Shown in pieces: positions 1 to 12,369 of a stretch of DNA of 64,000 bases. Every line of letters begins with the position of its first letter. The stretch's first letter is position 1. This stretch comes from Rhizophlyctis rosea. Its lineage: Eukaryota > Chytridiomycota > Chytridiomycetes > Rhizophlyctidales > Rhizophlyctidaceae. The notes beneath the pieces are model-generated. The model saw nothing but the letters and a program-made list of their open reading frames with translations. It searched no databases and was not told the origin of the DNA. The DNA is taken from assembly GCA_027596075.1 (NCBI GenBank), contig JADGJC010000082.1:62001-126000 (forward strand). Reading direction: 5' to 3'. The position numbers were made by a program, and so were the translations under genes.

Positions 1-2075
1 GTTGGGTTTCAATTCTGTATTCAGGGATCGAAGGCATTTGGACGCCAGATGTAGCTCACATCCGTTTCGGTTGATCAGGAATCTTTCGTCAGTGCATCGA
101 GCTTGGTCGGTAAGGAAGTCGGCGAAGGATTTGTGGATGACACGAATCTGTTTGTCGGTGACGTACAGGAGGGAGACGATTCGCTTCAGTATATCAGCGA
201 CGGTGTCTTCTTCGACCTGGAGGAGGTGACTAAGACTAGGCAAGTCGAGTGGAATCCGTAGCGTCACAATGGCCCCAACAATCAAGCGGAAGTTTTCGAA
301 CCATCCGTTTCGCTGTTCCCTCTCAATCCCATCGAATGCATTTCCCAGGGTCCGCAAATACATGGCATCCATTGCACGATCCGCCGTCCCAACTTTATCA
401 CCCGCCAACAGGTCGCCGATAACTTCGCTTCCATTCGCGGCACCTCGAAACTCCTCACATGCAAGATACAGCCACATAAAAAGTCCATGTGATCTATCTA
501 CTAGTGCACCGGCCCATTGTGCATTCCTCTCCTTTCCGCCACGACTAAACTTATGTGCAACGCGGTCTTCCGCAAATAACAAGAGATCGGCTCTGTTCCT
601 CGCCTCATCTAAATGTATTTCGTACGGCTCAAATTTCTCCAATTCTTGACGTATGTCGGCTACAGGACGACTGGTCACGAGCAACTTTATATTATTCGGG
701 AGCTTCATTTCTCCAAACGCGCGCAGGAACTGATTCCTCTCCACTGACTCCGAAAGCCCACATTCGTCCAGGGCGTCCAAGACTATGACTGTAAACCGAT
801 CCCGGGCTGCCGACCCCATCAATCCCACCTCCTTCAGGGAATTAACAATCAATTCCCGAAATGACCGAGACACGTTCGCAGTTGCTATGAACCCTGGTTC
901 CTCTTGCTCGAGTTCAAGGATATGTTTGGCAATGCATGAAAACTTTGTAGCAAGTTGATATGCAATGGAGTGAATAAGCTGGACAGGATTGTTGCGGTCC
1001 GCATGATCAGCCTTGCAGATGAAGTATGCTGCAAGATTCACCGCTTCCAATTCGCGTAACTCGTTGATAGCTGTTGCAGCGACCACGGATTTCCCGGCAC
1101 CGGCGAGTGCTGTCAACCAAAATACGGAGGAGGCGGTGCTGTCGGTGGCCCATTTTTTCAAATCATCTAACAACCACTCTCGTGTGCCGGGCAATCGCTT
1201 GTGTGAGATCTCATCAATATCATTCTTCATCTTTCCAATGGCAACCGGGTTGAGGAGAGAATGTAGCTGCTTCAGTCGTTCTTTTTCTTCGGCGGTGACG
1301 GGAGCTTTTTGGCGCGCGAGTTTTGGCTGCACAGGAGGGGAAGCAGGCGGGCTTGTGGGTGGTGTGATGGGCGCGATTGGATGGGACGCACCAATGGACG
1401 TTGCGGATTGTTGTTGTTCATGTCGTCGCAAAGCTTGTTTGATGTTCGTGACTAGCTCTGTCACTTTCTGGTCCCACTCAGCCAACCCCTGGGATAGATC
1501 GATATACACAGCTCCCCCCGTGATGATGTGCGTCCAAGTAAAGGGGCCACAATCCAAACGGACAGGCACAATGATTTGTTTTCGATCGGCAGCAGTGCGC
1601 AGCTCACGCTTGCAGTTGGCTGAATTCTTGACGATGTAAAGAAATATGTTAGTAAACAAAGGATTGATGGATGGACAATGCAGCTCACCTCGTAATGGAC
1701 CGAAAGGAAGGAACAGATAATCTTGCTGTTGCTAATACCATGATACATGCCATCATATAGATCTCCCAGCCGGGGCATTTGCTCCTCATCGAACCATATC
1801 TTGTAGCCCTTCTTTTCAAGCTCTTTCTTGCACTTCACCACTATGTCTTTGTCCGTCCAACTACAATGCACATACTGTGAGTGGTTTAAGGATAACCATA
1901 TATTAGATCGATTCAATTACCAGTAGCTAATCATAACATCAAACTCCTTCGGTTGTTGCGGGGTCGAAACTGTTTGACGGCCAGGACTACGCGCCCGAGA
2001 CGTCCCGCGAGAAGGGACGGGTAGCCTGCTGCCCACAACGGGACGGGCGGGGCCAGTGTTTTGGCCCGAAGACAT
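1..2075 (-). CDS. TIR-NACHT receptor-like protein (5' part; runs off left edge)
   Basis: I rebuilt this gene from three exons: 2075-1921, 1860-1689 and 1626 to beyond base 1. Introns are 60 and 62 nt, GT-AG, and the frame stays open to the edge, giving at least 651 residues. The ATG at 2075 opens a basic, Ser/Pro-rich leader. Residues about 45-170 form a TIR domain: EFDVMISYCWTDKD at its start, then a Y-x2-S-x2-C-x2-E motif whose Glu117 matches the catalytic glutamate of NADase TIRs. A Pro-rich linker follows. The NACHT-type NTPase then shows a Walker A (ALAGAGKS, near 282-289), a Walker B (VIVLDALDECG), a sensor LLVTSRP and the HKSFADFLTD segment seen in fungal STAND proteins. The C-terminal sensor repeats would lie outside the window. 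Known STAND proteins of this layout act in non-self recognition and regulated death; that role here is inferred from architecture only. Confidence 0.85.
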
Positions 2076-2962
2076 AGTCGTATATTGCTTGACGTATTGC
2101 TGGGCACTCGGCTGGAGCAGTTGCGTGCAATGTCAAGTTCGCTTGCGGGTATGAAGAAAGTTTGGATAAGACGTCGGAAGATGCCAGCCATCAGGATTGA
2201 GGTGGTCGCGGCACGCCTGGCTTTGGAAGGACGAGGAGGGTGGAGTTCGTGTCACCATCCTGTCAAGGGTTGCCTTGCAAGTTGGCGCGAGGGTCCTTGC
2301 TCTGGCTACAGAGTCTCACATGTACTGCATGTCCCAATTTTCCTTCAATATGTGGGGATGGTCAAAAGTTACACCTATCCAACTTTTCTGAAGATTGATG
2401 AGCAACAGCGGGTATGGAACAGTCATACTCATTTTTCTTACTGTTTCGGTCATTCTAGCCGAGACGATTTGCGCAGGCGTGTTTCGATGCAACATCATCC
2501 AGCACAGCACTTGATTGTCACTCCAGCCATTACTTCGCTACATTTAACGGCCGTTCACTGACAAGGCTTTTTGAAATAGGGTGTTATGGCCTAATTGGAG
2601 TGGTTGAAAACAAGTTCGGTAAAGTGGATGGAATTGAAGTATCGATGGCAGCGCTGAACCGCTTCGCAATAGCAAGCGATATCAATCATGCACAATGACG
2701 CGACATCATCTGCATGCGAGACCGCTCCCTCAGAACTATCAGAATTTAGGCAGCTGGGTACCATACCATTCCCTCATATATTCACCAGTGAGAAATGTAC
2801 AAGACATCGTCTATACAAACAGCACAATGACATTCTAGTCACAGACAGTGAACCGGAGGAAGTCCAGCTTCCTACGCTCTCAGAAGTCTGCCTATATCCC
2901 CCTGAATCTAAGATCCCCAAACCCAGACAAAAGCGCCAAAAATTTAGCACGCAACTCCCATG
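2076..2962. other. Intergenic, no gene recognised
   Basis: The open frames here lack convincing composition, conserved motifs or paired splice sites. The stretch should hold the promoter of the TIR-NACHT gene (leftward) and the 3' end of the secreted-protein gene. Confidence 0.5.
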
Positions 2963-3736
2963 TTACACGGTGAACTTGGTTTCGATGAAGTCATAGCCAG
3001 GATCGGAGGAATAGTCCAAGAAGTAAGCCTTGTTGGAGGTTGATAGATTGGCCAATGAAGTCGTCTGGTCGGCCTGAGTGTGTTTTCATGGATATTTTTG
3101 GAGAGGAAAATGCAAGTTTAGAGGGAAAAGCTGTTTGCAAATTGGGAACCAACGGAAGGCCGAAACCCCAACCCGAAGCGCCCGTTCATATTACATACCG
3201 CAGGAACTAGGTAAGACCCTCCACCAACACCGGTTTGCTGCCCCGTCATGAACCTCTGTCTGGCGATATACTGACTCAAATTACATGTGTGCAATTCCGC
3301 TCCTTGGCCATTTTCCACGAATGTCACGCAGTACTTTGCCGAGACGTTGTCAGAGTCTTCGTAACGGCGGATCTGGAAAACACTGATGCTTCCAGGTTCG
3401 TAGGCGTGGTAGAACTTTTGGCTGTATCCCGGGATGCCAGAGGCGCCGCAGGTTTTCCAGGTCAGGGTGGGGTCTGTGACGGCTTTACTGCCTATTGGAT
3501 GTGTTTTTGGTCATATTTAGGAAGTTATTTTGAGTATGATGTCAAGTAGCTCAGTTGGTTTTTCAATCGCCCTTGAAGAGGGAAAGAGCGAGGGAAGGGG
3601 ATGCATAACCTTTCACAGTACCTTGAGTCGTCAAACAGCGTCCTCCAATGACAACATTGGTGCCTGCACTGGGTCTTTGCGCTGCGGCACCAGTCGCCAA
3701 GATTGTTGCGGCGGTAATGAGAGAGGTGACTTTCAT
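2963..3736 (-). CDS. Small secreted protein of unknown function
   Basis: Three exons: an exon from ATG 3736, then 3491-3199, then 3073-2963 (stop TAA). The first donor is ambiguous: two phase-1 GT sites lie 9 nt apart, which changes the product by three residues. The product is about 172 aa. It starts with a clear signal peptide (MKVTSLITAATILATGAAA) and has a handful of cysteines and many aromatic residues, with no hydrophobic segment after the signal. The last exon encodes SSDPGYDFIETKFTV before the stop. I do not recognise the family. Start choice: the ATG at 3736 sits directly before the signal peptide, and a TATAAA lies about 105 nt upstream. It is probably extracellular or wall-associated. 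Confidence 0.7.
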
Positions 3737-4915
3737 TCTGAAAGAATGCGTATGAGGGGTTGTCCTTTGGTGAGACTTTATTGAAAAGGTGTGTGTGTCT
3801 GCTGGGGGTACATGCCGAAACAACGAACGATTGCCATCAATTTATAGGGAGTGCTATTCTCTGCATCTGGCGATCTCCCCGCGGTAAATGTTACTGCAGA
3901 TCAGAGCGCATTCAGTCAATCCGTACCTTCACGGAGGCGGAGGAGGATGCCCCCGTCCCTCCGATACTCGCCAAACTGTATGGCAGAACCATTTGGGGTC
4001 ATTCCATCAGCTGCGGCCATAGTGACCATTTCGGCGAGGCCGTAACATCCACCGCAAATCCCCACCCGCGGATCTCGCCAACCCGCGCTGTGGGCGAGTT
4101 TGGTGAGTGTTCACACAACCGCCAAGTTCTGCACTGGACGAGAACAGCCGTGCCACCAAGCCGCACGTCTCGCCAGGGGCGAGTAAGGGTCCTCGAGCCA
4201 CCTGTGACCATCCTAGCGGAAGGTGTGAAATCCACCACCCGAAAGAGTGAAAGCACGGAAAAGATTTTCTCTTCTTTCTGCATCCAGAAGGCTAGGTCAG
4301 TACTAAAAACGGGGTGCGGCCATTTAGAAAAACGGCAAAAAAAATGTGAGCATGAATACAGCCAATTTTGTCTTGGTAGCAGTGCCCGCCCATAGAGGTT
4401 ATGCCAGGTGATTTTCGTGACGCTTGATGGGGATGAAAGGTCAGCCAAAGCAACACGAGGGTCCTTTGCCGGGTTGGAAAATCTGACTCAGGAATCTCCA
4501 TCGAGATGGGGGATAGCGAGAGATGAATGGTTTTTTCAAAAGTAAGCTCTTGCAAACTTTGCAATCAGCCACATCCACTATTGTGGTGACCGCCATTATA
4601 TGTGGTCATCGTAAACAAACAAACGCGTTATGCGGAACTGCGGACTTTACAGATACAGATACAGATCATCGAGAAAATAACATATTTTGCATCAGTCGTA
4701 TTGAAGTCGTACGGCAATCTATCGTGCATATCGTACAATCAGTGCAAGCCATACTTACATACATTTATCTTCCGCGACGTGGGAGTTGGGTGCGACCGAG
4801 ATGACTGGACGGGATGTACAAGGAGTTGACTTGGTGAGCATGCTGTCAACTTCCATCCTCCGAATGAGTGACATCGAACCTCATTAACGTCTCCGATGAA
4901 GGTCCAAACAAACCT
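3737..4915. other. Intergenic, no gene recognised
   Basis: Apart from the TATA box at 3841-3846 I see nothing functional. A 211-codon open frame (3760-4395, +) has no ATG and no recognisable content. A short GATACA-type repeat lies near 4650. Confidence 0.5.
3841..3846 (-). promoter_or_regulatory. TATA box of the secreted-protein gene
   Basis: Minus-strand TATAAA lies 105 nt upstream of the ATG at 3736, a usual distance for a fungal core promoter. Confidence 0.45.
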
Positions 4916-7201
4916 TCAAAATTCCACCCGTCGTCGCTTGCTAAAGCGTTCTCGATCCAGATTAGCCTCCACCGCAAGAGATCCTCGCATGCCTTGATCG
5001 AGAGATACATAATTGCGTGGAGAAATAGGTTCAATGATTGAATTAAGCTTCGAAGTCGGTGTTGATGGGGTCAGTGACGTCGGGTAGAATGAGTTGAATT
5101 TGGGTGCTGGTGGGACAGAGGGTCGATTTGATTTGTCTAAGCAGTTGATGCGAAGAGTAATCCAGAATACCGAATACATCAACTTACAATGTGCAAACAA
5201 CTTCTTCGCACTAGCCTTCCCACCAATTCCCACTCCCATCCCACCACCAATCCCCACTCTCCTGCCCCGAACACCACCCGGTGTCTTCCGAACACTGTCC
5301 CGTACACTATCCCTCCTCCTCTCTTCTGCTCCCCTCTCCATGACCTCCTCACAAAAACTCGTACTGACCATGAACAACCGACTCTCCTTTTTCCAAAAGT
5401 CTTCCTCTGCCGCACTCTCACCACACATCCCACCCAACGCAGCTCCCTCCCGCTCCTCATTTGCCTTCTTTAATCGATCCACACTTCGGCCATAGTGAAG
5501 GCCGTGAGCGTGGATCAGGAGCTCGAAGAGGGCTACGGACCAGTCGGGGCGCTTGATGATTGATGAGGAGGATGTGGACGGTGGTGGGGTTGTGGATGTG
5601 GCTGTAAGAGCCGGACCAAAAATTGAGGCAAGGTTGCGGGCAGCTGCGGCGGGAGTTTTGGTGGATGTTGGGCGGGCAACGGTTGCGCAGAATGTGATTA
5701 GGTATTGTAGGAGGTGGCGGTTTGGGGTTGGGAGGAGGAGGAGTGCATTTCTAATGAAGTTCAAGGGGGTGAGAAAGTAGCGACATTGTGAGTACGGATG
5801 TGGTTGGGAATACTATAAACTGGTCCCCGTATTACCTGAGAAATTTGATTTGTGTGTCCGATGGCTCTTTGATATACGCACCGCTCAATATCGGTGCCTG
5901 TTCTTGGGCCTGATTGTTGGACAGGATTGCTGCAATGGCGACGAAAATTAGCATTGATGTCAGGACACCCCAAAATTCACAATAACTTACTTCTCCATAC
6001 ATCCAGGTTTTCCCTTCCCAGTAGCCCTTTCAGATCTCGAATATACTCCCCCATCAGCACCGCCAACTCAACGGAATCCCCCGGACTCAAAATCTCGTAA
6101 AAGTCGTCCACGGACAGATTTTTCACTAGCTCCCGCAGTTCGGCCAATCTATCAACATCCCCTTGCTTTGCAAATACTCCCGGCACGCCTTGGCCATAAT
6201 TCGCAATGTATTGCGCTACAATGTGGATGCGTTCAGGGATGCGTAGTTTCCCTACGTCGGCGTAGAGAAATGTGTCAAAGGTCGGTGGTCGGGTTGGGGT
6301 CGCTGTCCCGAATAGGAAAGGGTTGCTTCCCTGTCAATGTTGGACATATCAGTCGTAAGGGTCAAGGCTCATGCAACCAGCAATCATTTCTTGAGCTATT
6401 CTCATACCTCGCGAGAAAAGGCGCTGAGTTGAGCTGCCATAGGCAGCGCAGTTGGTGCAAACGCGTCAAAATCAGTATTCATAGCCGGGGAGGAGTTTGC
6501 CTCATAGGCAGCGGAATAGTTTTCAAAAGGAGTTCCTCTCCTCGGCGATGGACTCGGAGATTGAACCAACGAACCAAATGAGGGACTAGGATCACTGTCT
6601 CCGCTGTCTTTAGGAACTGCCGGATCCAGATATAGTGCTTGGCTCAGCCTCTCTGCGGAAATGATGCGGGCTATGGCTACTTCGCGTGGGGTCAGATCGT
6701 TGAAAGAACGCCATCGAGCAACAGGTTTGTCTGCACAGAAACGTATTTAGTATTTGTGTGTTCCAATCAACTCTTCGTGAGAAAGTAAGCAGTCAAGAAC
6801 GTACAGAAAACCAAGCGAAAGATGGAAGTTCGCTCATAGGAGGACAAACAAAACTGAAGAGAGAGCAGAACGAAGGGGAGAAAAGAGGGAAAAGACGTGC
6901 ATAACAAGCGGTTGGCTCAAATGAAGGGCCATGGCCACAATAGGTGGTGGAAGTAGGACTAACCTTCTTCATCTAAGTCCATATCATCTGGTCGTCCCGC
7001 CACCTTCTTCGCCCTCTCCGCCTGAATATCCTCTTCGACCACATAATCTCTGCATCGCTTCTTACTGGGTGTTTGCAAGCCTATGGGCGTCCCGGACATG
7101 GGACTGGATGGGGGGCATGGAAGTAGAGTAGCAATGTGTGGCAAGTATGGTGCGTATTGCTTTGACATGGGAATAGCCGAATGGAATTGAGATATTGGCA
7201 T
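4916..7201 (-). CDS. RhoGAP-domain protein lacking the arginine finger
   Basis: Six exons join in frame: 7201-6964, 6730-6408, 6330-5991, 5929-5836, 5750-5188 and 5136-4916, giving 592 aa from the ATG at 7201. An in-frame ATG at 7168 is an alternative start. The N-terminal 185 residues are polar and low in order. The RhoGAP-like domain spans about residues 210-330: the GVFAKQG segment, an FLRNALLLLPTPNRHLL stretch and a NLASIFGP motif, all typical of the fold. The family motif is GIFRxxG. Here the catalytic arginine position is Ala (about residue 241), so GTPase activation is unlikely and a binding or scaffold role more plausible. The tail is basic and Ser/Pro-rich. Which Rho-family GTPase it binds cannot be told. 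Confidence 0.75.
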
Positions 7202-8519
7202 CGAAGTGTGGAAGAGTGGGAAAGTGTATGAGTGAAAGAGGGAAGTGTGGGAAAATGTTTGGAGGATCCTTTGGAGAGGCGCAGATGTCAATGGGAGGTG
7301 TCAGTGTCAATGGAAGAGGATCAAAGGTGACCGATTGCGCGCTTGCAGGTGGAGACGGGTGGTGCGGTGGGTGGGGACAGTTCATCGTCCATGCATGTAA
7401 GGCGCGCAAACAACCTGTCAGCCCTCCACTTCTGTCACAATCATGGTGACGGGGCAGTCAGCTGGTGGGGCAGCCTGGTAGTGCAATCCAAGCGCGTCCA
7501 GCAGTCCCTTGATGATGTTGATATTAATTGCTACCTGACAAACAGAGGTCAACTGGCGGAGACCCCAGGGTCCATTTGACGCGTCTCATTCCATCAATTT
7601 AGCCATCATCAATTCATTGTATCTATGGCACAATCACGACCATGCACACGAGAGTTCCCACTACATACAATGAAGTAGAAGACTTTGCAAAAGAAGTACA
7701 TCCCTTTCGCAAGAGAAGCAGGATGTTGCAAGCGGCGTTGATGCCCTTGACGAATTACTGACGGCCCTGCAATATGATAGAGACAGGTACTTTTCAATCC
7801 GGAGCAAAGCCTTGTTTCTTAGCTAGTAGTAACCCATATGATAGAGTAGACAGATAGTCAATACAGGTGTGATGAGTGGACAGAAGGATGAAGGCTCATA
7901 TTTGTTTTTGGCGGTTTGTTTGAATATGAGGCGACTGTCGGTGCGGCGAATGCAGGTCGTATAATAGGTATCGTAGCAGACGCGGATTCCGATGGCACAG
8001 TCTTCAAACGCCCATTCTTCAGCTTCTCGTCATCAATTTCGCGCATTGCACGTCAACTCCGACAGTACATTCCTTGGTTTGGTTTGTAAGATCTGATCCG
8101 CCTGCTGGCGCTCACTGACTGGTCCCCTTCCCTTGTTGTTCACATCATAATGCTTTGAACGCATAATGCACCAGTCGTCAACTTGTAAAGTGCGTACATT
8201 CAGTATTGACAAGGACTTTGAATCACGGCTTGAGCATTTCAAGGGGATGTAAAGGATGGTTGACCGTTGATTGATAGCGGAGCTTAGCAGCTCTTAGCGG
8301 AACCAGTGAGAAAGATGAAGCAGTTGGCGGCACTGCTACGGTTATTGGTGACGGTGTGACTGTGGTTGAGTTCACCCTTTGCGCCACCACCAATATCCAA
8401 GCCACCCACCTCTTGTCCTTCATCGGGTTTCAGCAGCTCCTCGAGTCCTTGTGCAAGTCGCTGGGCAATCACCTTCGTGGGAAATTCGTAGCCCCCTACT
8501 TTCCTGTCTCCATACCGCA
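7202..8519. other. Intergenic, no gene recognised
   Basis: Only short open frames are present. One of 62 codons (8046-7858, -) begins with ATG and has a lysine-rich start, but shows no family signature and I cannot support it as a gene. Confidence 0.45.
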
Positions 8520-11500
8520 ATGTTCCGTCGCAAAAATACTGCTTTTGAGGATATAACAGACTTTTTGCACAACGCCACGGATGGTAACCATTTTTGGACT
8601 TTTCGGAATGTTGGGCGCAAGGCTTACCATTGTGCAAAAATAGCTCTAGATGTCGGAGAGTTGGTCCACCTTCCAGCGTTCACTCTCTGGGACGCCATGT
8701 CTGCAATAGAGGTGAGTGGAAACGCGGCGTGAAACCTTCAGCGTCGAAAACCTGTCTAATGGCGTCACCAGATCATGGATCCCAAGATGGACGCGGGGAT
8801 GGATTTACCTGCCGATGCACGAAAGGGCAAGATGCGGGTTGATGATATAGAAGGGAAACACTTTAGTGCCGGGGAGATTATTGGCATACTGGACGGACTA
8901 CTCAGTCGAGAGGTGGGGTTCGGCTTGTGCAACTTTACCTGCACGTTCAGTCTGACCATGGCCGCACCTCAGATGTCCTGGATAGCAGGCCACGTGCTAT
9001 GCCAAACCCTCTTTACCTGCGTATACCTACATCGAATTCCCGCCGTCACAAACAGCATCTTGAAATACTACCTCATGAGCGTCGCCCGAACCGCTTCGAT
9101 TATACGATCAGAGATCCTGAAAGCACAGATCTTCCTGGTATGGGATCACTTAACACGAAGAATGACAGTTGAACATCGTGATCATAATTTGCAGATTTAG
9201 GAGGAGGATTTTTGTGTAGATACGTACGGGTTCTCCTTATGCGAAGAGATTGGAGAAAATGAGATTGCCCGCCTGTTGCTGGACATAGAGGACATGCTGG
9301 TAGAATGTGCTCGTCAAGCGAAGGCAGGAGGTAAATCCGTAATGTCAAATGGTATTCAAGCAGTCTCTGATAGTCGGCGGGTTGCAGAAAAGATCACAGA
9401 TCTTGAGCTGGTAGTACCTGAAGGCCGAGAGTTGGAGTATTTGAACGCGATATCAGTACGGATACGATACAGGCGGGTAAGTAAACAAACATGTAAACAA
9501 ATCGCATCCAACACCCCCAAGCTCATCTTGGTACAGTCATTTTTCGGAACATTGACGCATTTAGCTCAACGGGATTACACACGCGCTAAGAAGAGTCTAG
9601 CCAATGCTGTGAGCCAGTTGAAGTTGATACAGGCCACTTTGACTCTGGCGGATGACGTTTCTGGTGAGTGTGGATCAATGTAAACCTGATTTTGAGCTGA
9701 TTTACTCATGGTTACCATTCCAGCTGCTTTTGATCCTTACATAAACCGAAAGAGCTTTACACAAACACCTCCCCGACCCATCGTCGACCTCACAACACAA
9801 GATGCATGTACAAATGCAATGGCGATGCTGGAGCACCTTCAAACGATATGTAATTCGCATATTAATACTGCATTGGGCAAAGTGCATGTGAGTTTCCATA
9901 CACCCAGCCCGATCATGTACATCGTGCTCATGATATAACAGCACGTTCTTTGCGCATTCGATCGACGAAAGCCGGGTCCGGATGTGCTTTCTCGATCAAT
10001 AATGCAGGTACAGTGTTTCGCGGTTGGGACGATGAGGAGTTGCATGGCTCATCATGATCCTTCCAGTCAATGGCGGTACATGAGGCGAAGTTGGCGGGCC
10101 GAGTGCCTTTGCAAGACGCCATCAAACAATCCCTTGTGGCGATTTGTGATCCGCCGTACTTCAACATGATGACTTCCAATGTAGTGGACTCTGTAACGAA
10201 GTTTTTGGAAATGGCTGTAACGGTAAGAAGCCAGTCATATACTCTTTTTAGGGTCTGTGACGAGGAATACTCATGTCTCACGCGTCACAGCCGGTCACTC
10301 ACATGCTGCAAAATTACGGATTCAACCGCGCACGCCAACGTCGAAAGCTCGTCAAACTGGCGAAAGAATGGGAACAGCTCCAAGTGGAGGTGCGTATTGG
10401 ACATCTGGCACCACAGTCATGAACCGTTATGCTGATCTCATTCGCACAAGGCAGAGATGTTGGACACGCAGTTGCAGCAAGATGATCGGGCGCAGAAGCG
10501 GTCACGGCATGCACAGGTGTGATAGCTTCCCATCCCGTATGGGGCATTTGCAATTTGAGAACTGATTCGTTTTGAATTTCAGGAACCATTCCATTTATCC
10601 TCCTGGGTCTACAACGAGAAGTTGAACTTGTTGATCACAATGCTGTCGTTAGGGTTCGAATTGGAGCTGTATAGTCCAGCTGAGCATTTGATGGTTTTTT
10701 GGTATGCATGGGTATTCCCGACATGTGAAATTCTGCAATTTCTCACTGTTTTGCAGGTATCTGAAGCATCTGTATGAAACGAAGCTGGAACATTTGATGC
10801 GAGTGGAGCAGGTTCGGCAGGAATCACTGTTGAGGATTGGAGCAGGTACGGTATGGACTGTGGCGACACTTCGTATCCAATTTAACTGAGAACGACACGC
10901 ATTATCTACAGGTTCCAAAAGCAAATCTCGACCAAATCTACCCACACCGGCCGAACAATGGGGAGGCGCCAACGCGGATCATAATGTGCTTTATGCTCAG
11001 CAGCTGATCTTCACGGCATTATTTCAGGTTTGTAGATTGCGGAGTGTCATCTGAGTGTGCAATGTAGTGACAGTCGTCCGACCTTTGATCAGATTGCGCT
11101 TGCACTCCGCAAACAGTCCTTGCTCAAGCGGCCACAAAATGACCTGTATAGCGAAAGAGTGCACTATGAGCGACGGTTTGGACTGTTTTTCCAGCTTGGA
11201 AGCCCGGTCGGGTTGCCGTATGAGATGTATGAGGAGACGATTGGGTTTGAGGAGGATACGGTTAGTGCAATAGTGCAGTTTGGTTGTGAACATCAGCATT
11301 TCTGATTACTTCTTTTTTGGTTCTTGTCTTGGGCGATGTGCAGGTGCCCGCACTTCTCAAAGCAGCCGAAGAACATTTGAAAGCGGCGAAACAGAAGTTG
11401 GAGCAGGTTTATCATGGGAGTGGGGTGGTGAACAAGGGGGCTGTAAATGGGGATGGGGATGTTGTGCAGGAAGATTATCGTAGTGTAAGTTTATTTTTCG

Positions 11501-11725
11501 TCTGACTAGAAATTTGCCAAGACGTGCCTCCGACACTTGATTGATGACACCTTTTCCCTGCAGGAGGTACAACTGCTCATGCGGACGTGTGTAGGTAATA
11601 CTGTCGCCATTAAGACTTCTGGGTTGGGTAATGTGAAGAAGGATGGGGAGGGTAAGGGGGACGTGTGGGCTTTCAAGTTATTGTATCATCCTTGTATACC
11701 AATATTGAGTAAAACTTCTGGGTGA
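8520..11725 (+). CDS. NAA35: NatC N-acetyltransferase auxiliary subunit (MAK10/NAA35)
   Basis: Seventeen exons join with consistent phase and give 728 aa: 8520-8583, 8644-8711, 8772-8912, 8973-9137, 9201-9476, 9537-9663, 9724-9887, 9942-10007, 10067-10222, 10291-10389, 10451-10516, 10583-10701, 10757-10845, 10912-11027, 11093-11260, 11344-11484 and 11564-11725. The hallmark N-terminal block is GELVH..FTLWDAMSAIE followed by MDPKMDAGM. The segment LCQTLFTCVYLH also matches the family. Near the C-terminus ERVHYERRF corresponds to the conserved RYEHRF motif. MAK10 is the large non-catalytic subunit of NatC, which with the catalytic NAA30 and NAA38 acetylates N-termini such as Met-Leu and Met-Ile on ribosomes. 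It is unusually intron-rich for this window. The ATG at 8520 starts just before the conserved domain. Confidence 0.92.
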
Positions 11726-12369
11726 GGGGTGGTGGGCATTTTTGGGGACTTTTTTGGAGCAGCTTCGGGTTGAATGTGGTTGTGGGTGGTTTGTGGTGTT
11801 TTGTGTGTGGAGGAAGAGGATCTTTGAAAAGCTCTTTGGCGGTCAATGGACCTGAGATTGTTTACAAACAGTCTAACCCAAGCAATCCGACCCCACATCA
11901 CAATCTATAAAAACCTTGCTCTTCATCACAGTTTGCAGAACCACAATTTCACAGTCTTTGATGTTGAAGCTTCAAGTTATGATTCAAACGCGTGCCACAG
12001 CAAAATAGCTTGGTGAGTTGCAAAGTTCGTGGCGCCTTGACTCGTTCTTGTGCTACCGGCAGAACAGGTGCCACTCCCACTTCTGCGACTCCTTGCCGCA
12101 TTTGTCACACAATTCCTCATTTTCAAAAGTCTCATTCCCTTTTGCCTGGAGGGGTGTGTGTTGACATGTGCACCCCTCACGAGGAAGGAAAAGAGTTGTC
12201 GCGGAGGCAATTACTGCGGAGGTGAAGATGAGGGGTCGTAACGGCTGGTCGCATAACAGCAAAGTGTGGAAACGAAACATAAAAAGGGCAGAGCGGTGGT
12301 GGGTCCTCATCGTTCATCCCGTCCATTCCATCTTGTAACGCTACTGGTCAAAATCAGTCCAGCAGAACT
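11726..12369. other. Intergenic; probable promoter of the AA9 gene
   Basis: No gene seen. An AT-rich ACATAAAAAGG near 12277 lies about 90 nt before the AA9 start and may serve as its TATA element. Confidence 0.4.

Noticed and set aside
1013..1639. 208-codon plus-strand frame
   Set aside because: It is antisense to the NACHT exon, whose own frame carries the conserved motifs.
3546..3575. TAGCTCAGTTGG, which resembles a tRNA D-arm/A-box
   Set aside because: No T-arm, B-box or acceptor stem follows; it lies in an intron of the secreted-protein gene.
3760..4395. 211-codon open frame on the plus strand
   Set aside because: It has no ATG anywhere, starts from a TTG and shows no recognisable content; it spans a promoter region.
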